Positions 21,101-33,700 of a stretch of 64,000 nt of DNA are shown here, in pieces. Made by a program: the position numbers and the translations under genes. This DNA is from Ophioderma brevispina. Lineage: Eukaryota; Echinodermata; Ophiuroidea; Amphilepidida; Ophiodermatidae. The notes beneath the pieces are model-generated. The model was not told the DNA's origin. It saw only the letters and a list, made by a program, of their open reading frames with translations, and made no database searches. Within the stretch, counting starts at the first letter, position 1, and each line of letters starts with the position of its first letter. The stretch spans positions 1-64,000 of the forward strand of contig JAMKCH010058460.1 in NCBI GenBank assembly GCA_023653785.1, written 5' to 3'.

Positions 21101-21935
21101 ATATCCACATACATTTATGAATTAGCCAGGTCATCCTACAATCACTGAACCATGTAAACTGATTGACATAACACACAAGGCAATATGAACTGCACCATGA
21201 ACCGGGTGCCATTCACACAATATTAGCATACCTTGGACTGGTCCGATTGTCAACCAACAAAGTTTGGAAGCATGCTTCAATAGTTCACAATTAAACTCAT
21301 CCCAGTATTGCAATTTTACAAGTTAAAGGGATTTGAGGATTTGTAAGTTGAGGTCACGTGTTGTGGTCCCATGAATGTTGAATTTTAAAGACTACTTTTA
21401 TCTAAAAAATACACAGACATGACACCAAATTTTTAAAATTACAAATTAATTCCCCTGTACATTAGGTGCTATACATCACAAGTCTTTACATTCATTACAA
21501 ATCAAATGAATCATTTTTATCATGGTTTAAAACATGCCTTGATCGTTACAGTATGCAAAATTTTTATTTTTTACATACATTCAGTGAAAAAAAAAAGGAA
21601 AAAAAAAAGCAGTATGCAATTCCAAAAAGGAAATTTTAAGGAAAAGGAGTTTTTTATTAATTTGCTATAATTATTTGAGGTCAACTCTTTTCTATATCAT
21701 ATACCTTTCCAGCCTCTCTAAATTCCTAATGATTGATTTTGATGTGTTATAATTTTGATGTGTATAAGTAATACCACAGACTTGCGAAGAAACCAATCCA
21801 ATTAGATGATGCAATCACTGAAGACTGTTTAATGATCATGGATGACATCTCAATTAACCAATTTTATGGCTCCACATGCATTCTTGGCTAAATGTCATAT
21901 GTGGGAACCGATGTTCCAAGGATTATGTTGTTAAA

Positions 21936-22302
21936 ATTAAAGCCGACTCAGAGATTTCTGAGGAGGGCGCCCTCAATTCCAAAAAAAATCTTGTTTTTTG
22001 CATGTACATAATGCTGTTGGTCCATTATAATCACGGTGTGAAAATTGCTAAGCTAAATCGAATCCCTCATAATGAAAATCACAACTTTGTTATAAAAATT
22101 CTGATCCGGAATTTGGTTATAACCAGTATCCTATGGACGTAATACTACACATAAATGTTACTGCATAAAAACGAAAAAAATCCGATACATCCAATTTTCG
22201 GAATTGTGCATGTTAGGTTACTATCTTTAGTTCAGTTGACTATTTTATTTCATATTACAACAAAAAAAATCATATTTCGAATCTCTGAGTCAGAGCTTTA
22301 AT
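21936..22302. mobile_element. MITE, 22-bp terminal inverted repeats
   Basis: The left end ATTAAAGCCGACTCAGAGAT and right end ATCTCTGAGTCAGAGCTTTA are inverted copies with small differences. The 367-bp interior is non-coding and AT-rich. The exact target duplication is ambiguous because the ends are AT-rich (AT or TA). Confidence 0.75.
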
Positions 22303-22527
22303 ATCAATTTTTTTCCATGCTGTAGTTTTCAAACTCCCACTCAAACCACCACATGCCCAGCATGTAATCTATACTAAAAAGCAGAAAATAAATTACAATG
22401 TAACATGTTACATACTCTAACATAGGCCCATCGCCAGATTGTATTTGGGGTGGGGTGCTGGGGTTGGGGGTGGTCATGGTGCTGGTGCAGATTTTCCCCA
22501 AATGTGGATACTCATTTTTTTCTCCAG

Positions 22528-22737
22528 CCCTGGCTTGTCTCACTTGCTGGCGTTATTATACCTAAAGCCCAATGTGATACTACTCCACTTCGTGACCGTG
22601 ATATCACGCTGTGTGAAATAACTCACCCTGATTTTGTTAGTGCCTCTGCGAAAAAACTTCTATTGCGCGATGATTCTAGGCTTCGCAGCGAGTTAAATTT
22701 GTCTCAACATCTCAGTTTATTGCAGAAAATTTCTTGA
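22528..22737 (+). CDS. Orphan terminal-exon candidate, unknown protein
   Basis: A strong acceptor (CATTTTTTTCTCCAG) opens a 70-codon frame PWLVSLAGVIIPKAQ to HLSLLQKIS ending in TGA. Its composition is far more protein-like than random frames nearby (balanced Asp, Arg, Leu and Ser; few homopolymers). AATAAA occurs at 22941-22946. I do not recognise the family. No upstream plus-strand exon was found, so it could equally be the end of a decayed transposon gene. Confidence 0.3.
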   Translation, partial: PWLVSLAGVIIPKAQCDTTPLRDRDITLCEITHPDFVSASAKKLLLRDDSRLRSELNLSQHLSLLQKIS

Positions 22738-25700
22738 TCACTGTTCTACATGTAGAACAAATTGCACACAACAACATGACAACAGCTCGAGACAAAATAA
22801 TGGATTTTTCTTTCTATGGCTTGATTGCAGATGCTCATCAGTGGCGTTATGGGGGACAAGGACACCTGCATAGGTCTTTATTTTGAAGCCTTCAAAAAAT
22901 ATTTTATATGAGATTTCCTAGATCTCCCTAAATTAATCTAAATAAAAGCATGTTACACTTGGGGGGGTGCACTCAATCGACTCCTTGTTTGCCCCCCCCC
23001 CCCCACCACACAACACACACACTTTACTCCATCGAAAACTGAAGGTTTTGATATCAGAAGTTCATATTTTTACTCACTTATACAGTAAATTTTAGGCCCA
23101 GTTAATTGTTCTTTGAATTTTATGCACACAAACAATTCAAATTTGGTATACCCACATTAATCCTACAGCCTATGGGCCAATGGTAGGATAGAAAAACAAT
23201 TCTACTATTCAAATAGGAGGACCAATGTTAAGGGCTCTATTTGAGCATATTTGCCTCAATAATGTCAAAACTTATTACCTTGTAAAGAAAAGTAGGATAT
23301 GAAATTTTACAAAGAAATTATAAGGATTTAAAATGGTTTGTTCTGTGAAGGTGTTATTTGAGGGTGATAGGGCTATGGGTTTTTCTATAGGGCTTCCTTC
23401 AGTGAAGTCATCTGCTCCTCTTGGTTACCTGGTTGAAATCTATTTTTCAGTATCCACTTTCTATCACAAATGACCGACACATTAAAATACAATGGAAAAA
23501 CTGTGTTGCAAATTAGTAGTAACACTACTTCCTTCACACATCTGATTACCCAAATGTCAGTTGTAAAAATCACCTGGGCTGATCGATAAGCCTGAGACAA
23601 ACTAAACAGACTGAGCTTCAAAATAGATGTGTAACCAGGTGGGCAAATGCGCAGCTGACCTGAAAAATGATGATTTCACCTAGAACATTGGTGTGAGAAA
23701 ATGAGCATGATCCATCAAGAAAGTACTCTCATGCCAACACAAAGGAGATAACCATTAGATGTGAGGTAACTTGGCAAATATAAGGACTTGCAAAAATACG
23801 ATTTAAATTTTCAGCTAGCAAATGGTATAATTGTATTTATCACACATAAACGGGGTTATGACATAGAAATATCTTCAAATTTCCATCTTGCAATACAAAA
23901 TGATCCTACCGACCTATATGTGGTCCCAGCCTATTATAGGCTAGCACATCATGGTGATTCTTCCTTTACTAATACATCTAGGTGCCAAAATGACAGCCCT
24001 GATGATGCCTCAAGCATTACTATCAAATCAAGGGAAATTAATCTCTATCACTTCTATCACGACGCCAATACAGAGGACAAAACATGGGTTGTGTAAGAGA
24101 CTGCAGACCTGTGTGCTATTAGCCTTTTTCGAGCCATTGGATTTGAAAGCGAGAGGCCACTGTACATGATATGCACCAATGGATCGCTGTGTGTCTAGAC
24201 TCTATCAGCAAGGGAATAGTGGAAGACGAAGTTCTACATGTTAGTCCTTTTGTTTCTGATTCCTCAGTGTCTTATTTCACAAGAAAGCCAATGTGCAGGC
24301 TGAAGCTACAATTAAGCTATAATTTATACATTTACTATTATAAGGGGGAGGCCCGATTTAAGTAGATTGAAGTTTTCATTGATAGAATGAGCTTACCCAA
24401 AAAAAAATGTACATTCACGCCGATATTTCAAAATCCATTTGTTGTGAGACCTAAAAATTTGATTTGTAAGCCCATAGAGTGCTGTGTAAAATTAAATTTT
24501 GGTGACCAAAATGGGGCATATTTCGCTCATAACCTTCCAAATTAAACTTCCTTTAGCCCTAAAATTTCACAGGTGTAATGAGAAAAGGAAAAAAATAGTA
24601 GCTTTCTTCTGATACCAAAATTGACTACTTCAGGGAAAATTTGGGGTCCCTGGGTACGAGGGCTATTAGCGATCGGGCCATGGTACCTTAAGCTTTCTCA
24701 TTTCATATCCAGCGAACAGATACCTGCGGACATTCTCCCTGACTTTTTGGGCATATCTCAATATATCTTTCCAAAATCAATGGCATTGAGTGAAGACTAT
24801 AGTTTGAGAGAACCTCTTGATATTCACTGTAATTCATGATCATAGAAATAGTTATTACTTTCAAGGAGGGATTTTGTGTTGAGTAACATAATATACCTGC
24901 CAACCAAACAGAACGTCAGAGTAATCCAACAAAAAAATGTACTGGTTTGCTTGAATTGAACATGTTATACCATGGTCTACCTAACCATTATAATGTTTTG
25001 TCCAAAAAGCAAATATTTTTATAAGGCAAAACAGTCAAAAGTATGTCACGAACCCGCACATATATAAGTATGTGGACGACAATTCAAGCATTATTCTATA
25101 GCTCACCACTCCTTTTGAAAGATTTTGTTCTACCAAAAAGGCTTCGGCTCCATGACATGCAAAATAAATGAAAGCGAAGCACTTGAAAAACCAGCGAAAA
25201 CAACTGTATACGGTGACATTGAACATTATGAGACACATTTTAAAACTTATTGCTACATATGGTACACTGTAATTGACATCTACCTTTTACATGCATCTTG
25301 AGTTACCCAGTTATATTGGTCAACGTTAGATTCCAGAAATTTGAATCAGAATACTGTGAGTAGACTTCTTTTGTGCTTTCCAGCCTTTTGCAAGAATAAA
25401 AAATAAAAATACACAAATACATTTCTTTTGTGTAGGTCTATCCAAAGAAGCTCAAAATTGTTAAACCAAGAAACAGTTTAAAAATCGGCCAAAAGGTGGG
25501 GGTAACAATACAATCACAAAAAATGTTCCATTTGCAGCACATGATAATGTTAGCCGCTATTATTAAGATGGCATACTCCCATGTGGAGATCACAATGTGC
25601 TATTGCCAATACCCATTGATATCAAGGCAGAACAGGAAGTTCTGAAATGAAGCTGCTGTGACCTCAAACACAGGTTTCCTTGTGTGTTTTGCGCTCACAT

Positions 25701-25839
25701 ATTTTCCAGGTATTTTGTTGTTTAAAAAAAAAATTATTAAAGCTATGCAGGTGATTCACTTGAAAGATTCAAAATATTTGAAATTTGCAGAACCGAATAG
25801 GTTACAATTTTAGGGAAAAGTTTGAGAAGAATTCTCCTA

Positions 25840-26750
25840 AGTTATTTTTTTGCAACTGAAAACTTAACAGAAAAGGAAGAAAACAACAGTGCTCAAAGAT
25901 TGAGAATCTCCAGTCAATTAAGTGTTGTAGTAAGGTCTGTATGGACAATAACAACTTAAAATACAAGATTTTGTCCTTATACGTTGCTATCAGTCTGTGC
26001 AGTTGTAGGAATATTATGATTAACCTACACTGTTACAGAATTGCAAAAAATCTGAGTTTAGATTTTGTTTGTATGTTCTGATTTAGCAAATCCTGATAGG
26101 CCTTTAAAAATAAAATCTTTTTAGCCTCGTGTGACAGTTTGCTTTAAATGAAGTGCTGGAAAAATATGACCAAAATCTTTTTTAAATGGTAGATTCATAA
26201 CAAGTAGAAATTGATTTATAATGGACAAATAGTGGGATGGCTGCATATCAGTTTTTGCTTTTTATTTATCCATTCAGTGGTGAATGCAGATGAAAATACA
26301 TCATACGTAGGGATACTGCTAGCATTCAATATTAAAATATATGACCAAAATATTCATATCTACATACAAGAATTCATTTAAATTGAATTTTTTCAATGGC
26401 AATGCATTTAGTGGAGCTCTTTTACAGTTCACAAATGCAGGACTGTATACACCCAGGAAATACCGGTACTGTTTTTAAATAAAAATCACTTGCAATATTC
26501 AATTTTCCTGCCAAATGCAATAAAACTTGAATATTGAAGAAAGGATCTTCAAATTCAATGCCATAAAGTCATTTCAATTCAGGAAAAGTCCCTTCACATG
26601 TCCTCGGGTACTAAAGCAGTCATCCATTCATCCCTAGCTCAATCAGCTCAAAGTAGCACAATATCAGAGGAAAATGTCCTTTTGCTCGTTTTTATTTTTA
26701 ACTCTGAGTTTTTGCAATAAGTTGTATAATAATAACTGAATACATAGAGT
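25840..26750 (+). repeat. Dispersed repeat, copy 2
   Basis: It matches the 20085-21100 copy in the same orientation (AAGTGTTGTAGTAAGGTC, AAAAAATCTGAGTTTAGATT, TAGCAAATCCTGATAG), with many substitutions and indels. Confidence 0.55.
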
Positions 26751-26779
26751 AGGAAAGCTATTTCATATCATTCATTTCT

Positions 26780-29760
26780 TCATATTTATTTATTTCCATC
26801 AATATATGCTACAAAATATACAGGATAAAACACATGATGGAGGAGATGCACAACAAGCAAAGCCCTGAATAAACGTTATGCACCACCAAAACCATAATAA
26901 TGCCCAAACCCATATAGACAAACACACGCATGACACACTAGACAAACAACGACCATGGAACACTTGGGTTCAAACCCATGATATACATTTCATGTCAATA
27001 TAACAACTGACAAGAGGCTGCCAAAATAATGAATACCTTAAATAGACGCATATACACATTCAAAAATAATAAAAATGGAAACTTTGATGAAAAACTCCCT
27101 AACATTGGGCACTTACTGAATTGGACAAAATGGAACACGTGGCAACCACGGACAATCGCGCAGCAACAAAGACATCATGTTACAAATCATTTGAACCAAA
27201 ATAAACGCTAATTGGTTTTATGTGACTCACTAGATAAGTAAAATATTTATGAATTTACTAACAAATTTAACATGAATAAACTGACTATTTGTTTTTTTTC
27301 TCCCTATGAAAGAAAGAAATCCCTTCCTAAAGAGGGGTAGGTTTAATTTTTTGTAGTCGCACTCTAATACGAAGTGGTAAGTTATTCCAAAAAGTTGGCC
27401 AGCGGGTTACACAGTTTCATTTTGTGAATCTCAAATCCGGTAATTTGATGTTTTTTGATCATATTTATGTCCACTTCCAAATCTGTGAATAAATGAATCA
27501 ATTATTGTGGAAGTAAACCATTCTGGTACTTGTACATAAACTCCCCAGTTCCCTTATCATTAAATTGGAAAATATCTAATATATTATCTTTTCACCAAAG
27601 GTTTGGTGGGACCTAGATAACCTCCTATTAGACATTATTCTCAAAGCCCTTTTTTGAAGTTTGAATAGTTTAGAAAATATTCTCACTAGCATTTCCCATA
27701 ACAAATTCCGTATTCATATCAGGCATAATTAATGAAACCATACAATTGGTATAACACAGGTTTTGGTAAGAAATGTTTCACTTTGTTTAGACGCCTATAT
27801 TTTTTGAACACGTTTTACAAATGTCATTATATGGCATTTCCCAGAATCAGGTTTTTTCATCGATAGTTATACCAAACATTTAGCATTAGAAAACGAGTTA
27901 ATTTGGCAACCACTAAGTAATATGTCATTATTTGTGACCTTCTCCCACAAACCAGGACCAAGTCGCGCAGAGTACTTTTAGGAGAAAGAGATCACTAAAC
28001 TTGTGTAAATCGAATAGCGAAACAAAGAATATCAGGTATAATTGATTTTTGAATGGACAAAAGAAAGTGCGATGTTGACATGTTATACATCATCTTAAGC
28101 TTAGTTTTCTCAGCATTTCAATCTGCACATATCTCAAAATGAAAATTTTCCGACTTTGTCCGGTTTCGTGGGAGCAGGTCAACATTTATATGAGCACGTT
28201 TTTGTTTCGATATGCTGGACCTAAGCTAAGAATAGGTTTTTGATGCATTTAGAGATAATTTATTGCATTTAAACCATTTTGCCCACTTCTTTAATTCATT
28301 GTTCATTGTAGTGATAAGGGCCTGAACATCTCTTCCAGAATAAAATCAGTTGTGTCATCGCACAAATAAAATAAATTTTTAAGACTTTTTAAGTGTAACA
28401 AATGTCGTTCATGTAAATTATAAGAGTAATGGCCCAAGAAAGGCAAAAAACCAAGGCACGCAAGACTAGAGAAGGAAGAACAAAAGAAAAGAGCCGCTGG
28501 GGTACACCGCAAACCATTTTCATTGAGGATGTACATTTTTTAAAGATACATACTGTTTTTGTCAGAGAGATAATTTGCAAACCATTTATGTGAGACCCCA
28601 CGAAACCCATAATGAATATAATTATCTAGTAACATCCTTGTGATCTATGGTGTAAAAGCTTTTTGATAAGCCATAAAAATACCCGCTTATACATACGTTA
28701 TCCATGGCCTCACTAGATCTTTTACAAAATCCCATACCGCCATGTCACTTAGAATGTTTATTTCGGAATCCATACTGTTTTTTATATAAAATGTTATTTT
28801 TTGTCAATAAGTGTCCATAACATCTGTCGTGCATTCTCTTTCAAAGATTTTACGAAAACAGGGTAACACAAACAGGTCTGATTACCAACTGCCGTCAGGA
28901 CTACCTTTTTATAGATTGGACAACTTGTAGCTATCATTTTAAATCATTTTGGAACAACACCTGAAGTAAGGGTAGATTGATCATTAGTTTAAGAGGATAG
29001 GAAATTTCACTTGCAATTTTTGTTTAACAAGTTCAGATTTAATATTATCATGGCCCGGGACTTGTTTTGCTTCAATTTTCCCGTATTATCCTATTATTTC
29101 CATCTCATCCGTAGTTTTAAATAACAAGAAGCACTAAGATGGTCATTTGGTAGATATGTGTTTGAATCGCTCCTTGTGTTTAATATTGGGCAGCTAACGA
29201 AGGCCCTTATGTTGCAAAATATTCCATTAAATCCATCAGCAATTTGTTTGGATCTGTCAAATTTGGCCATTATTTACAAATTTGTTAGAAGCTGACTTTT
29301 TAGAAGATTTAAATTGAGTGCAAAATTTTTCCACGTATTCCTCATAGAAGTTTTTTTCTTTTTCCACAAAGTGCTAAAATAATCCTGTTAGCCACCTAAG
29401 TCACACTGGATTCAGTTTTAATTTCTGTATGTTTTATACTTGAGAATAGTTTTTCTCTCTGTGGGCTTATTCTGATTTCTTACACAAAATATTCTTCTCT
29501 GCTAATACAATACGTTGCATCACTGAAAACTCTTTTATCCATGTGCGTTTTTGCTTGTTCTTTTCGAACACATTTTTTTTACTTTCTTTTTTGGAAACAC
29601 TCTTCATACAATATATTACACTCTCAATGAATGCTTTTGTATGAATACATTGGCCTCCTCAGATGAACAAACAGCATCCCAATCAACACAACTTAATCTG
29701 TTTTGAATAACGTACATTTAGATCATTTATCCTTTTTTCTCGTTATGCTGGTTTCATCAT
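26780..29760 (-). pseudogene. CR1/L2-like non-LTR retrotransposon relic
   Basis: Read on the minus strand, frame-broken pieces of an ORF2 appear in the correct order. An N-terminal linker (SEEANVFIQK, 29.66 kb) is followed by RT fingers (GHDNIKSELVKQ, 29.05 kb) and LPCFRKIFERE (about 28.86 kb). A palm motif like AGIFIDLSKAFDTIDHK is broken at 28.65 kb. Next come HYGFRGVSHKWFANYLSD, CGVPQ (28.5 kb), IIYMNDICYT, a broken x-x-DD catalytic box (28.36 kb) and ALITTMNNELKKWAKWFKCN. The carboxyl region has KLFKLQKRALRIMSNRR and TFWNNLPLRIR (27.37 kb). A 3' tail GGAAATAAATAAATATGAAG ends near 26.78 kb. No endonuclease domain is visible, so it is 5'-truncated. More than ten frameshifts and stops make it inactive. 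Confidence 0.85.
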
Positions 29761-30460
29761 TTTCGATATATCGAAAATTTGGTTGAAACCAGGCGAACTC
29801 GTATTTACGCTGCGTAAAATATGTCTCCGCCGAATATCGCGATCACTAAGTGACAACTCAAACTGCACCATTCCACCCTTAAATTTGGCCCTCAAGCTCG
29901 CCAAATAACTTGAAAAAATGGTTACTCAATAAATGACTCAGAAATCTGAAAATTCATCATGCAAAATTCCCTGAAAATTCACTAAATTTAGTAAAAATAT
30001 GATATTTTACCATTCATTTGGCACACATTTGTGAAAAAACTCATGTGACCACATTTTAAATTGGGGGGACCCATACGGTTCCTGAAAAGCGGCGAAACAT
30101 GAATTTGTTACGTATTTTCACATTTTCCCAAGAATTAAACAGTCCTTGCAACGCCAAAGAAATGACCCACATGTAACAACCAGAACTAAAACAAATTTGC
30201 CCAAAATCTAATCAGGTTGAGAACTCCTCACCCGCTCCTTCCACCAAGTTACTCAATTTAGACTTCCAAGAACTCCGAAACTTGGTACACAAGCCCTGTT
30301 GGGGAAAATGTCATCAATTATGCAAATAGATACTTATTTTAGCATATTACACCAAAGTAATCGGTTGAGAACTCATCAACCTGCTTCTTCCACCAAGTTA
30401 CATCCTCGTAGCCTTACTGCTCGTAAATTGTAAGACACCTGTGAATTCTGTGGCAATATT
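29761..30460. other. Nothing recognised
   Basis: AT-rich sequence between the retrotransposon relic and the CATACGGA repeat. A short direct repeat (GGTTGAGAACTC..CACC..CTTCCACCAAGTTAC) occurs near 30216 and 30363. Confidence 0.4.
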
Positions 30461-30637
30461 GACCCTTTTGCTACCTTGTTTCCCCTACCCCCTGACAGAA
30501 ACCGGGGAGAACCCTGGGGGAATGAATTACATGGGTAGTAGGGGGGCATACCCCTCCTACAATATACCCAAGTTTGGCTATCTCGCTGTCCAGAAAAATA
30601 GATATGCCCAAATGTTCCAGGGTTTACATTTTTATCA

Positions 30638-30756
30638 GGACATACGGAGCATACATACGGACGGACATACGTACGGACATACGGACGGACATACGGACGG
30701 AGTCCCATTTTATAGTCCCCCCCTCCGAACTTCGTTCGGCGGGGACAATAAAATGG
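30638..30756. repeat. GGACATACGGAC tandem run plus hairpin
   Basis: 30638-30701 is an irregular tandem run of CATACGGACGGA. At 30704-30756 an inverted repeat (CCATTTTATAGTCCCC / GGGGACAATAAAATGG) encloses CCGAAC-TTC-GTTCGG. This looks like the end of an unclassified short interspersed or foldback element. Confidence 0.75.
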
Positions 30757-30799
30757 TAAATGATCACTGATATCAGTTCAAATATACCAGCAATCGCTC

Positions 30800-33700
30800 T
30801 GTAATGAGAGTTTGTAAATAATATTATCAATTAGAGTGTTGCTGATTTGGAAGTAATTCGAGTTGGTTTTCGTAATTCTAGGATACAAAGAGTAAGATGT
30901 CATTACATCAATGAATTCTGTAGTAGGCATGTGTACGTTCTCGTTTAACAAATTAATATTATATCACCCATTATATACTAAGCTTGTTTTTCATCTTAGT
31001 ATTCTAGATCATATTTATCTATAACTTGATTAAACTCATATATCTTGATCAGGCGAGTCTAATAAACGACCCTATATTATTTTTTAGATTTCTCACGTTC
31101 TATCTCATAACAACTTTCTGTATACAAAGGGTGTTGCACCTGGCCAAGTCATTTCAACAATATATTCAAGGTCCCGTCTTTAATGTAGAAACAACACACC
31201 ACCCACGCATCTTTTATTTTGCCGCTTATCTCAACTCCAGTTAAAACCTCTAAATGTAAATAACGGAAGGTTTTCCCGTCTGCCATTTTTCAACAGGCCT
31301 GTGTGTTAAAATGTATGTTACAACTGTTAAAAAATCTTTTAATTTATAGAAGTTTTTTATACATGACTTCGAATTGGAATTTAACATCTATAGGTTACCT
31401 CCACCGATTTTATTTTTGATTTCTTCAATCTTGTCTTCAGTATAGTACTCAGTATTATTATTACGATATAGGATTGTATATATCAACACGGTGTCTCTTT
31501 CAAAGGGTCAAACACAAATGGGTTCATATCGCTTAACTGTTGTCTCAAACAGATTTAATACATCTTATATATGCAAGCAATATTCGCTCTGGTCTACAAT
31601 ATGATTAAATGGGAGAGCACTTTGTATCACTTACCTTTCTCACAATGCCAATCTTATAGTGATTTTTTTTTAACGAAATTCTTTGGAAGTCACATCTCTG
31701 GCAACATTGTGAACATACTTTTACAGATAGACAGACAAATTCTTTGGTTTTTTCCTTGACCGATTTAAGACACCCTGCACCTACACTTAACATTTAACAC
31801 GTAAAAATAAAATCGAAACGAAAAAAATATTATAAATTAACACCAAAACTTGTCAATATCAAATAAAACAACCCAAACTAATTAAATCAAGTTTGTGTGA
31901 TTCCCAGATACAATGGCCAGATCACCACAGAGACATTTTGACAGAAAAAGAATTATAAACTAGGCCACCTTGGCTATTCATAAATTGGGTGATGATCATA
32001 AACTGAATTACCACCTCAATTGATTGTCAATAAGATTGTTTGACATGAAAGTTAATATCAAATTTCCATTTCTTTGTAACTAACCAATTTCATTTTCTTT
32101 GCAATTCCAATTTTCATTCTTTGTAAATACCACATCATCCCTACCATATCATATTGTAATACAAATTTCATATCTCTGGTAATAAATTAACAATAAACAA
32201 GTTATATCTAATTTTGCTGACTACTTTGAATCAAATCGTACTCATCATGATTTGTCAGATCATATTTTTGAATTTGACAATTTCAATTTCATTCAACAAA
32301 TTTGGTAATGTTCTGGCCTCCATTGATTACATACCCTTTACATACCGATTTCATTCATTACACATCGGATCATTTGAAAAGCCGGAATCTTTCATTTGTT
32401 TTCTTTGAAATGATCAAATATGTTTTGATTTCCAGTTAATTACTTAAATTGAATTTTATAAGACATCAACCCATTTCAATTTGTCAGAATCACAAATTCC
32501 AAATTTGATCAGATTTGAAATGATAATTTGCTTGCATATATGCATCACCATTCAATTACTTGTTGCAGCAATTTGAAAAGGGCACTATTTATTTCACTTC
32601 ATTTCTTGGAATGATTTAAATATAGGCCTACTCAGGCATAAACCTTTAATTTTTCCCAATATACTGTAATTTTAAAACTTTTAAAAAAAACAATATCATA
32701 CTAAATGACAGTTTACACTCTATTTCAATTCTGAATTTAAAATATGTTCTGGTCCCTAGTTTATTCATACTATCCAATATATGCAATATATAGTTTATTT
32801 GTCATAAGCATATTGAGCTGAATCTATTATCAATTCAAATACAATTGACTGATTAAAAAAGTATTTTGTAAATACCATTACATGTTCTTTTTTAATACCA
32901 AATTATGTCTATTTATAGATCAATTAAACAAGTTTATAGCTAATTTTGATGTCCTACATTTTAACAAATCGTACTCATCATGATTTGTCAGATCATATTT
33001 GGAAATGACAATTTTCATTTCATTCCAACCATACTTGGTATGTTCTGGCCTCTATTGATTACATACCAATTTCATACATTTCATTATGTAATCAAATCGG
33101 AATCATATTTGAAAAGACACTATGTCATTTATATTTTGTAAATGACCAAATATGTTTTGATTCCAGTTAATTATTGAATTTTATCAACATTATCCCCATT
33201 TCAATTTGTCAGATTACATTTCAAATTTGATCAGGATTCAAATGATAAATTAGCTTTCATACTATGCCTCAACCTCATATTTAAAAAAAAATTTGCCACG
33301 TCATATTTTGAAAAAAGGCATTTTTATTAAACGTCCATTCCTTGAAGTGATGTACATATAGGCCTACTAAGGCCCCCTATTTGATTATATTACCAATTCT
33401 GCAGAACCTTCAACTCTCATTTTTTGAATTGCAATATCATACTTAAAAATGACAGTTACAACTCTATTTCATTTCTTGAAATTTTCAAATATGTTCTGGT
33501 CCCTGTTGATTCATACATTCCAATTATGCATATATAGTGATTTGTCATTATCATTTATTTGAGATGAATTATTATCAATTCAAACATGAAATGATTAAAA
33601 AAGTATGTAAATACCAAATTTACATTTCTTGGTAATACCAAATTCAGTCTTGTAATAATTAAACAAGTTATAGCTATTTGATGGTCTACATTTTTAATCA

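Larger units (their letters stand above)
19798..26779. other. No confirmed gene; repeats and MITEs
   Basis: No further kinectin/RRBP1 exon (membrane anchor or lysine-rich linker) could be read here. The interval holds related dispersed repeats (20085-21100 and 25840-26750), a MITE (21936-22302), one orphan plus-strand exon candidate (22528-22737) and homopolymer runs. Nothing is recognised in 23.0-25.8 kb. Confidence 0.5.

Noticed and set aside
23385..23621. Minus-strand frame ending GNQEEQMTSLKEAL, considered as a coiled-coil exon
   Set aside because: Only the last few residues look helical, there is no suitable donor before the stop, and the phase does not fit the gene.
26966..26977. GGGTTCAAACCC resembling a tRNA B box
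   Set aside because: No A box or tRNA-like fold is nearby, and it lies inside the 3' region of the CR1/L2-like relic.
30376..30770. Overlapping frames with repeated YVRP or DGHT peptides
   Set aside because: They translate the CATACGGACGGA tandem run; no conserved protein is present.
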